NCBI GenBank assembly: GCA_963713545.1
Contig: CAVQME010000001.1
Coordinates: 1 to 64,000, forward strand
DNA: 64,000 nucleotides
Reading direction: 5' to 3'
Source: CAVPLM01 sp963713545
GTDB lineage: Bacteria > Actinomycetota > Thermoleophilia > RBG-16-64-13
The notes under the pieces are model-generated. The model saw only the letters and a list, made by a program, of their open reading frames with translations. It searched no databases and was not told the DNA's origin. Positions 51,895-59,975 of this stretch are shown here, one piece after another (positions within the stretch are counted from its first letter, which is position 1; each line of letters opens with the position of its first letter). The position numbers were made by a program, and so were the translations under genes.

Positions 51895-54654
51895 TTACTC
51901 GATCGTGAAATGGGCATGGCCCGCTCCCCAGAGCCCCAAGATCACTGCGGCCGCGATCGCTACGACGGCCGCGAGAAACAGCCAGTCGGCGGCTCTCACC
52001 ACCATGCGTTCCCGGTAGGTCCGGTCCGGCAAAGCGCCGAAAGCCCGGGCGTCCATGGCTATCGCCACCCGCCCCCCCTTGCGCACCGCCCCCGCCAGCA
52101 GCGGGATGGAATAGCGACGCATGCGCGACCAAACGTGCAGGAAACCTGTCCGTTCCCGCACTCCCCGGACCCGCTGCGCAGCCCGTATGGTCTGGTAGTC
52201 GCTCTGGAACGCGGGGAGCATGCGATAGCCCACCATGGTCCCGTAGGCCACCCGATAGTTCAGACGGACCTGATGCACCAGACTGAGGATGAAGCGCTGC
52301 GGCTCGGTGGTCTTCACGAACACGATGGACAGCAGCGCGAAGCAGAGCAACCGCGCCCAGAGGGTGGCGGTAGCCCACAGAGCCGGACCGGTGATCTTGA
52401 TCGGACCGATGTAGAAGAGGGCTGCAGCGGTGGCGTTCTCCTTGTTGAAGAAGATGTTGGCCAGCAGGATGGCTACGCCGGCGATGACGAACACCCACAG
52501 CGGGCGGAGCAGAGCCCGCGCACTAAGACGTCCAAGAAACCGGCCGGCTAGAAAGACGAGGGCGAAGAGCACCGCCGGCGTGATGGGATCGAAGATGAAC
52601 GTGAGCGCCAACGCGACCAGGATCACGGCAAGCAGCTTGATGCTCGGATTGCGCCGGGTCAGGTAGCTGTGAAGAGCCACGTCTTGCGCAGGTGGGCCCG
52701 CCGGCCGGCCCACCGCCGGACGGGGAGCGCTCGCTGGTTCGCCGGCCGCGCGTCCCAGCGCAGAGGACCCCAAGGCCGGGGCGCTGGTCGAGGCTACGGC
52801 GGAGACCCGCACAGGGGACGCGGCCGACGTCGCTTTTGCACCTGTCTTCGCGGCCGAGGCATTCGCCGGGACCGCCCCAGAGATTGTTCCGGCCGCCCCG
52901 AGGAAGGCCTCGACGGTCAGAAGACCTTCAGGCGTCCCCGCCATCGTGTGCAGCCCCCTGCACACGTGCCCCAGGGCCGGGACTGACAGGCCCGCGGCCT
53001 CGACCAGTTCCGGTTGCGAGAAGAAGGCCTCCGGAGTGCCCTGGTACACGGTCCTTCCCTGGCTGAGCGCGAGAAGTGATCCCGCGTGCTCCGAGATGAG
53101 GCGCATGTCGTGACTGACCATGGCCACCGTGCCCCCCTCGGCGCGGAACTCCTGCATCATCGCCATCAGCCGGGCCGCCTGAAACTCGTCCTGGCCCAGG
53201 GTAGGCTCATCGAGGATCAGGGCCGACTGACCACGTATGAGCATTGCCGCCACACTCAGCCTCCGCTTCTGACCCTGGCTCAGAGAGAATGGATTGGCCT
53301 CCGCCAGCCGCAGCAACCCCAGGCGCTCGAGCCAGTCGTCCACCAGTGCTCGCTGCTGAGGAGTGAGGTGCGCGCTCCCCTTGCGGCCGGCTCTCGGAGA
53401 AAGGCTGAAGGCCAGCTCCCCCGCCACCGTGTCGCTGACGAACTGGTGCTCCGGGTTCTGGAATACGTAGCCCACCTCATCGCTCAAGGCCCAGGGGGAC
53501 ATGCCGGCCACGTCCCTCCCATCAAGGAAGACGGCGGCCGGCGGCGGATCGAGGACCCCGGTCAGCAGGGAAGCGAGAGTGCTCTTGCCGGCCCCGTTCT
53601 CTCCCACGATGGCGAGGAGGTCGCCTCGCCGGAGAGAGACGGAGATGTCCGTGAGGGCGGAGTGGCCGTTGGGATACCGGAAGCTCAGGTTCCTGGTCTC
53701 CAGGTGGCTTTCGCCCCGCACACTGGGGGATGGATGACTCCACCGCGCTCCCCCGTAATCTTGGGACAGGCGCAACCGCTCAACCAGGCCCTGCGTCTCG
53801 GCCAAAGCAGCCACCGTTTCTACGACGCCGAGGGGGCTTCCAGGCACGCTCCACCCCGCTTCGCGTAGTGCCGCGACCAGTTCGGCCGTCTGCGGCAGCC
53901 ACACCCCCGCTTCGGAAAGGCCGGCGCTGTGCTCATAGAAGGCCGCGGCGGGATCTCCGCGAAAGAGCAGGCGTCCCCCCGGGGCCAGCACGAGCACGCT
54001 GTCCACCCACTCGATCAACTCGTCGAGCTTGTGCTCGATTATGACGATGGAGTGCCGCCCGTCTTTCGCAAGGCGCTTCAAGAGACTGAAGAGCTCGGAG
54101 GTGGCTCGCGGGTCAAGGTTCGCAGAAGGCTCGTCCAGCACCAGCACGCGCGGTCCCATCGCCAAGACGGCGGCCAAGGCGACTCGTTGCTTCTCACCCC
54201 CCGACAGGGTGGCAAGGCGCCGCTGTCGAAACCCCTCGAGACCGACCCAACCCAGGGCCTGGTCGACAGTGGACTCGATCTCTTCCGGAGACCGGCGCAG
54301 GTTCTCAAGACCGAAGGCGATCTCGTCCTCCACCGTGAGTGTGCAGAACTGGGCGTCGGGGTCCTGGAAGACCAGCCCGGCCTCTTGTGCCAGCAGGTGG
54401 ACGGGACTCTCACCCACCACCAACCCGGCCAGCACCACCTCACCGGAGTAGTCACCTTGGACCAAGTGCGGGATCAGCCCGTCCAGGCACAGGGTCAAGG
54501 TGCTCTTGCCCGACCCGCTCGGCCCCAGCATCAGCACGGTCTCGCCCGGGGCTACCGCGAAGGAGAGATCGACCAGCGCGGGCTCCAGCCGGGTAGCGTA
54601 GGTGAAGGACAGCCCGGTGGCTGCGATGGCCGAGCGAGAGGCGGGCGTGATCAG
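51895..54654 (-). CDS. Single-chain ECF energising module EcfA-EcfA'-EcfT (YkoD-YkoC fusion), apparent CTG start
   Basis: 919 aa from CTG 54654, which overlaps the ykoE stop as CTGA, like the GTGA/ATGA couplings elsewhere. A TGA five codons before any conventional choice and the loss of strand 1 if GTG 54543 is used support it. ATPase 1: GPSGSGKST, TLSGGEKQR, VLVLDEPSANLD. ATPase 2: GENGAGKST, SLSQGQKRR, LILDEPTLGQDE. After an Ala/Ser/Pro linker (about 588-655), the EcfT domain has five or six TMs and two coupling motifs AAQRVRG and DARAFG. It powers YkoE-mediated uptake. Confidence 0.92.
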   Translation of the reverse strand: MITPASRSAIAATGLSFTYATRLEPALVDLSFAVAPGETVLMLGPSGSGKSTLTLCLDGLIPHLVQGDYSGEVVLAGLVVGESPVHLLAQEAGLVFQDPDAQFCTLTVEDEIAFGLENLRRSPEEIESTVDQALGWVGLEGFRQRRLATLSGGEKQRVALAAVLAMGPRVLVLDEPSANLDPRATSELFSLLKRLAKDGRHSIVIIEHKLDELIEWVDSVLVLAPGGRLLFRGDPAAAFYEHSAGLSEAGVWLPQTAELVAALREAGWSVPGSPLGVVETVAALAETQGLVERLRLSQDYGGARWSHPSPSVRGESHLETRNLSFRYPNGHSALTDISVSLRRGDLLAIVGENGAGKSTLASLLTGVLDPPPAAVFLDGRDVAGMSPWALSDEVGYVFQNPEHQFVSDTVAGELAFSLSPRAGRKGSAHLTPQQRALVDDWLERLGLLRLAEANPFSLSQGQKRRLSVAAMLIRGQSALILDEPTLGQDEFQAARLMAMMQEFRAEGGTVAMVSHDMRLISEHAGSLLALSQGRTVYQGTPEAFFSQPELVEAAGLSVPALGHVCRGLHTMAGTPEGLLTVEAFLGAAGTISGAVPANASAAKTGAKATSAASPVRVSAVASTSAPALGSSALGRAAGEPASAPRPAVGRPAGPPAQDVALHSYLTRRNPSIKLLAVILVALALTFIFDPITPAVLFALVFLAGRFLGRLSARALLRPLWVFVIAGVAILLANIFFNKENATAAALFYIGPIKITGPALWATATLWARLLCFALLSIVFVKTTEPQRFILSLVHQVRLNYRVAYGTMVGYRMLPAFQSDYQTIRAAQRVRGVRERTGFLHVWSRMRRYSIPLLAGAVRKGGRVAIAMDARAFGALPDRTYRERMVVRAADWLFLAAVVAIAAAVILGLWGAGHAHFTIE

Positions 54655-55232
54655 ATCCTCTTCACCTTTCCCTCAGAGATCGCGAGACCGGAAAGAACGC
54701 CGGTCCTGGCAAGAGCGTCACCGAGCAGCCGCGACACGAGCGCGCCCAGCACCACCGAGCTGATGATGGCCAGGATGGCCGCGACTCCGATGCTGCCCCA
54801 CGTGTAGGTACGGTAATAGCTGTACACGAACGTGTCGAGGAGGATGCTGAAGGCTCCTGCCACCGCCCCGGCCCCCCAGAGGGCGATCCCATCGAAGCGC
54901 TTCCAGCGGAAGCCCGCGAAGACAAGCTCCGCACCCGCTCCCTGTACTAGACCGCTCGCCATGGTCAGAATGCCCCATTGGTTCCCTAGCGCCATGCTCA
55001 CGAACGCGGCCACCAGCTCACCGATCAGGGCCGCGCCGGGCCGACGGATGATGTACGGTACGAGCAGCCCTCCGATCATCCATACGCCGATGAGGGCGTA
55101 GGAGAAGGGGAACGGGATCACCTGGAATACGCTCGACCAGAGCAGGCCCCATCCCCAGAAGACGACTCCGACCGCGACAGCCAGAACCGCGGCCACGACC
55201 AGTTCTCTGGTGGTCCAGTCCTTGAAGGACAC
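54651..55232 (-). CDS. ykoE: YkoE-family ECF S component (thiamine/hydroxymethylpyrimidine)
   Basis: 193 aa from GTG 55232, overlapping the ykoF stop as TAGTG. Six membrane segments; ELVVAAVLAVAVGVVFWGW, NQWGILTMASGLVQGAGAELVFAGFRW and DTFVYSYYRTY match YkoE. YkoE binds a thiamine precursor and docks on the ECF module encoded next. The TPP riboswitch upstream supports thiamine linkage. Confidence 0.92.
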   Translation of the reverse strand: MSFKDWTTRELVVAAVLAVAVGVVFWGWGLLWSSVFQVIPFPFSYALIGVWMIGGLLVPYIIRRPGAALIGELVAAFVSMALGNQWGILTMASGLVQGAGAELVFAGFRWKRFDGIALWGAGAVAGAFSILLDTFVYSYYRTYTWGSIGVAAILAIISSVVLGALVSRLLGDALARTGVLSGLAISEGKVKRI

Positions 55233-55690
55233 TAGAGCTCCATCCCCGAGGGTCGGGCCGTGGCTCCTGCTGCGGCCGTGCCGCCTCCCGAGAGGTCGCG
55301 CTGGATCTCGCCGACCAGTTCGTCCGTGGGCATGCCTGCGGCCAACGTGGCCGTCATGACTGCAGGACCCCGGCGCTGCGCGGCGCGGAACGCCGCCCGC
55401 AGCGCCGCGAACACCTGGTCCTCGCTGCCCGAAAGCAGGGTACTCAGGTTTCCCACCCTCACCGAGCAGCCCTCACCGCTCGCAGCACCGATGGCCGCCT
55501 GAACGGGACCGTCGATGTCTTCCTGTAGTAGCGGGTAGACGGAGAACTGGCAGCCTACTATCTCGGGGCTCATGTATCCCGGCCTGTCTCCCGGCTTGGC
55601 GGCCCCTGCCCCCAGCCGGTCGGCAGTAATGTCCGGCCCAGCGGCCGTCGCCCCCGGCTGATCGGACATGTCATCTCTTATGGTCGACAT
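55232..55690 (-). CDS. ykoF: YkoF-like thiamine/HMP-binding protein
   Basis: 152 aa from ATG 55690, eight bases from GGGAGGT; ATG 55696 is too close to that site. After an Ala/Gly/Pro N-terminus, the YkoF domain begins GCQFSVYPLLQEDIDGPVQ and continues VRVGNLSTLLSGSEDQVFAALRAAF. YkoF binds thiamine or HMP in the cytoplasm and is encoded with YkoEDC in Bacillus. It is directly followed by ykoE. Confidence 0.88.
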   Translation of the reverse strand: MSTIRDDMSDQPGATAAGPDITADRLGAGAAKPGDRPGYMSPEIVGCQFSVYPLLQEDIDGPVQAAIGAASGEGCSVRVGNLSTLLSGSEDQVFAALRAAFRAAQRRGPAVMTATLAAGMPTDELVGEIQRDLSGGGTAAAGATARPSGMEL

Positions 55691-55696
55691 GGACAT

Positions 55697-56335
55697 CTAC
55701 CTCCCGTGGTAGTGGATGAGAAGAAGCACGCCCTCGCCGTGCGTCACTCGGGCTGTTTCTCCGGTCATCGCATTGCTGACCCCTCTCGTGGCCGACTGGG
55801 AGAGCGGTCCGTAGACAAGCGGATAGAGCAGACCCTCTGTCCAAACGTCCTCCACCCGCGGCGTCAGCGGCAGCAGCGAGACTGTGTCGCCGCGCTCCCC
55901 GCTGAAAGTGCTGTCACCTTTGACCAGGAAGGCCTCGTGCCAGTCGTCCACCATGCGCACACGTGCGGCTGCCAACCACGGAGACGACAGAAGCAGGAGA
56001 TTCCCCACCAAGTGATCCAAGCGGGGGCCGCCCAGTGCGCCATAGACCGTGATGTCATCCGCGCCCCGCTCCATCACCAGGCGTAGCGCCGCTTCGGTGT
56101 CGGTCTCGTCTTTGGCCGTGGGGAGCAACACCACTTCCACCCCCTGGGCCTCGAGAGCCTCGCGAGTACGGATGGTAATGGAGTCGAGGTCACCCACCAA
56201 CAACCCCGGTACCAGGCCGACCCGGGCCAATGTTTCCGCTCCCCCGTCGACCGCCACAAGGAGGTCGGCCGAGGCCAGAGTGGCAGCATCCAGTTGTGCG
56301 GTCAGACTGGAACCTGCGACCACGGCGACATGCAT
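55697..56335 (-). CDS. thiN: Thiamine pyrophosphokinase
   Basis: 212 aa. DLLVAVDGGAETLARVG, LLVGDLDSI and LPTAKDETDTEAALRL are the TPK ATP/thiamine motifs, with the C-terminal THGEGVLLLIHYHGR. It converts imported thiamine to TPP. It is the first gene behind the TPP riboswitch and is directly adjacent to ykoF. Confidence 0.93.
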   Translation of the reverse strand: MHVAVVAGSSLTAQLDAATLASADLLVAVDGGAETLARVGLVPGLLVGDLDSITIRTREALEAQGVEVVLLPTAKDETDTEAALRLVMERGADDITVYGALGGPRLDHLVGNLLLLSSPWLAAARVRMVDDWHEAFLVKGDSTFSGERGDTVSLLPLTPRVEDVWTEGLLYPLVYGPLSQSATRGVSNAMTGETARVTHGEGVLLLIHYHGR

Positions 56336-56427
56336 GGCAGACTCCCGCGTCGGGCATCGGGGAGCGGAGCGTTCTCTAGCGGAAAGACGCCGGCGCCTCT
56401 AGAAGGCGAACGGGCTAATGTGGATAA

Positions 56428-56514
56428 CCGTTACTTCCCTTCGCTGGCATTACCCAGATCAGGTTCGCAGGGTCTGTGGCAGAGCCACACTCTCAGCTAC
56501 AACGCTCCCCTAGC
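56428..56514 (-). promoter_or_regulatory. TPP (THI-box) riboswitch
   Basis: On the minus strand the aptamer reads GGGGAGC ... GCTGAGA ... ACCCTGCGAACCTGATCTGG, then GTAATGCCAGCGAAGGGAA. All conserved THI-box blocks are present. It is upstream of thiN-ykoF-ykoE-ecf and should switch off this thiamine uptake and activation operon when TPP is sufficient. 93 bases separate it from thiN. Confidence 0.96.
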
Positions 56515-56536
56515 AAGGTATATAGAATGCTCATGG

Positions 56537-56542
56537 ATTATA
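56537..56542 (-). promoter_or_regulatory. -10 element of the thiamine operon
   Basis: A consensus TATAAT on the minus strand lies 23 bases upstream of the riboswitch 5' end, which would place transcription start at about 56530. No convincing -35 is seen at 16-18 bases. Confidence 0.5.
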
Positions 56543-57010
56543 GCATCGTGGGACATGAACTGCCCCAAACGGCAACGCTGCGCGAGCGGCACTTGTGTAT
56601 AATCAAGCCGTTTGTGCCGGTTGCCCGAGCACGGCGACGTCTCTTCGACGCATCCTTCCTCAGTAGGTGGTATAGACTGCCGAGAACACGAGCGTTGCGG
56701 TCAGACGGTGCGATCTCCACTCGCACCCGAGTACCTCTTCCGGCGCCGATCACAGTGAGCTCGCCCGAGCGTTTTGGGCTGAGCTGGATGGGGGGTTGGT
56801 GAACACGCAAACACTGGCCGTCGAACGGCCGGTCCCGGGGCTGAACAAGCCACCGGCGGTTTGTGCTGGTCACTTTTCCCTCCCCTGTCTTGCCGGACGT
56901 TCCACCGGCACCGTTCACGCAGAGACGCCAAGCGACGCAGGTCCGGTCAACGGGACCATCATCCAGCACACATCCGTCGAGCGGCGCCAAACGACTCCGG
57001 GGAAGGGGTG
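56543..57010. other. Divergent intergenic region between thiamine and por operons
   Basis: About 470 bases without a supported gene. A plus-strand TATAAT at 56598-56603 could be the -10 for the por operon, leaving a 5' leader of roughly 400 bases before porG. Short open frames on both strands have no family resemblance or ribosome binding site. No recognisable riboswitch is seen in the leader. Confidence 0.4.
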
Positions 57011-57625
57011 ATGGTGTCTACAACCACGGACGACCGCAAGGCAAGCCCTACCGAACACGGTCTCACCGAGATCCGCTGGCACGCCAGAGGCGGCCAAGGA
57101 GCGGTGACCGCAGCCAAGATGGTGGCCGAACTGGCCCTCGGCCAGGGCAAGCACTTCCAGGCCTTCCCCGAGTACGGGCCCGAGCGCTCGGGAGCCCCCA
57201 TCGTCGCCTTCACGCGGGTGAGCGACGAGCCCATCCAGCTCTACTGCGGTGTCGAGCATCCGGGCATCGTGGTGGTGCTCGATCCGTCGTTGCTCGGCAC
57301 GATAGACGTCACCAAGGGCGCCCCTGACGACGCGATCCTGCTTGTCAACAGCGAGATGACGCCGGCCGAGCTGCGGAGGCACTACAAGCTCACGGGCGGG
57401 CGTCTCTTCACCATCGAGGCCACCCGGATAGCCAACGAGACGATCCGCCGGCCCATCCCGAACACGCCCATGGTCGGCGCTCTCACCCGGATAACCGGAC
57501 TCTTTCCGATCGACAAGGTGGTCGAATTCCTGCGCGTTGATTTCGGCAAGAAGTTCCCTCCCAAGGTGGTGGAGGGCAATATCTCCGCCATCACGCGAGC
57601 CTACGAGGAGGTCAAGGGCGAATGA
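57011..57625 (+). CDS. porG: 2-oxoacid (pyruvate):ferredoxin oxidoreductase gamma subunit
   Basis: 204 aa from ATG 57011 with GGAAGGGG upstream. It shows EIRWHARGGQGAVTAAKMVAE, FPEYGPERSGAPIVAFTRV and YCGVEHPGIVVVLDPSLL, the gamma-subunit pattern. It is part of the heteromeric complex making acetyl-CoA, CO2 and reduced ferredoxin. ATGA overlap with porD. Confidence 0.93.
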   Translation: MVSTTTDDRKASPTEHGLTEIRWHARGGQGAVTAAKMVAELALGQGKHFQAFPEYGPERSGAPIVAFTRVSDEPIQLYCGVEHPGIVVVLDPSLLGTIDVTKGAPDDAILLVNSEMTPAELRRHYKLTGGRLFTIEATRIANETIRRPIPNTPMVGALTRITGLFPIDKVVEFLRVDFGKKFPPKVVEGNISAITRAYEEVKGE

Positions 57626-57945
57626 GCCCCGCGAAGAAGCCCCAGTGGGATGTCAGCGACATCGACACTTGGGGGCCCGACAAGCACGAGCTCGGAGCGA
57701 CCATCCCCGTGTCGGGGAACTCCGAGGAGGTCGAGACCGGCGGCTGGCGCTCGATGGTGCCGGTCATAGATTCCGAGGCCTGCAGCGGCTGCATGCTCTG
57801 CTACTTCTACTGCCCCGACGCCTCGATCATTATCGAGGACGGTAAAGCAGTGGGTATCGACCTCAAGCACTGCAAGGGTTGTGGCATCTGCGCCAAGGAA
57901 TGCCCGGCCGACGCGATAGTCATGAAGAACGACGAGAAGGAGTGA
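57622..57945 (+). CDS. porD: Pyruvate:ferredoxin oxidoreductase delta subunit (2[4Fe-4S])
   Basis: 107 aa. Two CxxCxxCxxxC motifs: CSGCMLCYFYCP and CKGCGICAKECP. The N-terminal roughly 50 residues (ending GGWRSMVPVID) match PorD/KorD delta subunits. It passes electrons out of the TPP site to ferredoxin. Five bases before porA. Confidence 0.93.
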   Translation: MSPAKKPQWDVSDIDTWGPDKHELGATIPVSGNSEEVETGGWRSMVPVIDSEACSGCMLCYFYCPDASIIIEDGKAVGIDLKHCKGCGICAKECPADAIVMKNDEKE

Positions 57946-57949
57946 CGAG

Positions 57950-59152
57950 GTGGGCGGAGACAGCACCGGCACGCTCGCCGTCACCGGCAACGAAGCGGTA
58001 GCGGAAGCGATGCGCCAGATCAACCCGGACGTGGTGTGCGCCTATCCCATCACTCCCCAGACCGAGGTCGTGCAGCTCTACGCGCAGATGGTGGCCGACG
58101 GTAAGGTGACCTCCGAGTTCGTCACGGTGGAGTCGGAGCATTCGGCCATGAGCGCCGTGATCGGCTCCGAAGCCGCCGGCGCACGGACGATGACGGCCAC
58201 CTCCTCGCAGGGCTTCGCCCTGATGTGGGAGCTCCTCTTCGTGGCCTCGAGCTACCGGCTGCCGATCGTGATGACCACGGTAAACCGTGCGCTCAGCGGG
58301 CCCATCAATATCCACTGCGACCACAGCGACACCATGGGGGGCCGGGACTCGGGCTGGATCCAGCTCTACGGCGAGGACCACCAGCAGGCCTACGACAATT
58401 GCATCCAGGCCATCCGTATTGCCGAGCATATGGACGTGCGCACGCCGGCGATGCACATGTACGACGGCTACGTCATCAGTGGCGCTATCGGCCCCCTGGT
58501 GATGTTGCCGGACGAGCAGGTCCAGGACTTCATCGGCCCGTTCCGATCTGTCAACCCACTCCTTGACGCCAAGCACCCCGTCACCGTAGGTCCTTTCGAC
58601 GGTTTGCACGGCTGGTACTTCGAGCACAAGGTCTCGCAGAATCGAGCGATGGACCGAGCTCTGAAGGTGATCCAAGACGTCGCAGACGAGTACGCGGAGT
58701 TGAGCGGACGGCACTACAGCCTCCTCGATCCCTACCGCCTGGAAGACGCCGAGATAGCCATAGTCGTTGTCGGCTCCACGGCCGGGACCACACGCATGAT
58801 CGTGGACAAGCTCCGCGCCAAGGGCGTCCGGGCCGGGATGATACGGGTGCGCGTGTTCCGTCCGTTCCCGGACGCGGCCTACGCAAAGGCCCTCGAGCAC
58901 GTGAAAGTGGTCGGCGTCATGGATCGGGCCGATTCCTTCGGCGCTCAGGGAGGCCCACTGTTTCTCGAGATCCGCGCGGCCTTGTACGACAACGAACCGC
59001 GTCCCCAGGTGCTGCCGTTCATCTACGGCCTCGGCGGGCGCGATATCTTCCCCGACAACATCGAGCACGCCTTCTCCGTCCTGGAGGAGGCGGCCCATAG
59101 CAGGCAGCGAGCGTCCACCGAGCGCCGCTATCTGAACCTGCGCGAAGACTGA
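57950..59152 (+). CDS. porA: Pyruvate:ferredoxin oxidoreductase alpha subunit
   Basis: 400 aa from a GTG start. TLAVTGNEAVAEAMRQ, CAYPITPQTEVVQ, ESEHSAMSAVIGSEAAGARTMTATSSQG and NIHCDHSDTMGGRDSGW are alpha-subunit motifs. The catalytic TPP-binding beta subunit (porB), which usually follows, is absent; the next gene is NuoE-like. The beta subunit must be encoded elsewhere if the complex is functional. Confidence 0.93.
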   Translation: MGGDSTGTLAVTGNEAVAEAMRQINPDVVCAYPITPQTEVVQLYAQMVADGKVTSEFVTVESEHSAMSAVIGSEAAGARTMTATSSQGFALMWELLFVASSYRLPIVMTTVNRALSGPINIHCDHSDTMGGRDSGWIQLYGEDHQQAYDNCIQAIRIAEHMDVRTPAMHMYDGYVISGAIGPLVMLPDEQVQDFIGPFRSVNPLLDAKHPVTVGPFDGLHGWYFEHKVSQNRAMDRALKVIQDVADEYAELSGRHYSLLDPYRLEDAEIAIVVVGSTAGTTRMIVDKLRAKGVRAGMIRVRVFRPFPDAAYAKALEHVKVVGVMDRADSFGAQGGPLFLEIRAALYDNEPRPQVLPFIYGLGGRDIFPDNIEHAFSVLEEAAHSRQRASTERRYLNLRED

Positions 59153-59162
59153 GGGAGCCGGC

Positions 59163-59975
59163 ATGGCACGCGACAACGGTCACAAAGATAAGGGATCGGC
59201 GCTGTACGAGGTCCTGCAAGGGATCGACTTCGAGCGCCGGCAATTGGTCGGCAAGAAAGCGGGCACCGGTCTCTTCGACCTGGCCCGGGATGAGAATGGC
59301 GGCTACCGCTGCTACGCCTGCACGCTCTGCGAACGGACCTGCCCGGTGGACTGCATCGAACTCGAATACTGCCCTGATTTCCCGGAAGAGCCGTTCGATC
59401 TCGAAGCCGCGCGAGCCGCGGCCCTGACCACCCTTCCCGGGGAGAGTTGCGGCGCGGCTTCGGCCTGCGTCATGGGCGAGACACCGGCCGGTTTCATACC
59501 CGAGATCGACATGAAGCACTTCGATCCGGTGATCGCCGGCATCCGCTCGGGATCGGGACTGGTGGAAGCCCTGCACGCCACCCAGGAAGCCTACGGCTAT
59601 CTGCCCCGTGTGGCCCTCGAAGCCATCGCGGACGAGATGCACCTGCCCTTCTCGCGGGTCTACGGCGTCGCCAGCTTCTACAGCCAGTTCCGGCTCCGAC
59701 CGGTGGGCAAGTACGTCATCGACGTCTGTATGGGCACCGCCTGCCACGTGGCCGGCGCCCCGCTGGTGGCGGAGGCGTTCAGCCAGGAGCTCGAGATCCC
59801 TCTGGGGGGGACTACTCCCGACGGTCTCTTCACCCTGCAGACGGTGAACTGCGTCGGTGCCTGTGCCCTCGCCCCGGTGGTGCGCATCGGGAACGACGAG
59901 ACGTTCGGCCGTATGGGACCCAATGAGGCCAGGCGATTGGTACGCAGGTTGCGTAAAGCGGAGGTGCGGGCATGA
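59163..59975 (+). CDS. Ferredoxin-NuoE fusion (diaphorase 24-kDa-like subunit)
   Basis: 270 aa. Residues 1-110 hold one [4Fe-4S] motif, CYACTLCERTCP, plus four extra Cys. From about residue 115 the NuoE/HoxE-like thioredoxin-fold [2Fe-2S] domain begins: LVEALHATQEAYGYLPRVAL, FYSQFRLRPVGKYVIDVC, then ligands CMGTAC and CVGAC. It would pass electrons to the NuoF-like subunit. The N-terminal ferredoxin could be the docking point for Por. Stop overlaps the next start as ATGA. Confidence 0.9.
   Translation: MARDNGHKDKGSALYEVLQGIDFERRQLVGKKAGTGLFDLARDENGGYRCYACTLCERTCPVDCIELEYCPDFPEEPFDLEAARAAALTTLPGESCGAASACVMGETPAGFIPEIDMKHFDPVIAGIRSGSGLVEALHATQEAYGYLPRVALEAIADEMHLPFSRVYGVASFYSQFRLRPVGKYVIDVCMGTACHVAGAPLVAEAFSQELEIPLGGTTPDGLFTLQTVNCVGACALAPVVRIGNDETFGRMGPNEARRLVRRLRKAEVRA

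Noticed and set aside
56476..56990. Open frames on both strands between the TPP riboswitch and porG
   Set aside because: They overlap the riboswitch or its promoter, lack SD sequences and resemble no family, so the region is treated as regulatory.
59163..59500. A diverged porB at the start of the ferredoxin-NuoE gene
   Set aside because: The segment is about 110 residues with one [4Fe-4S] motif and no TPP-binding GDG...N pattern; PorB is about 300 residues.
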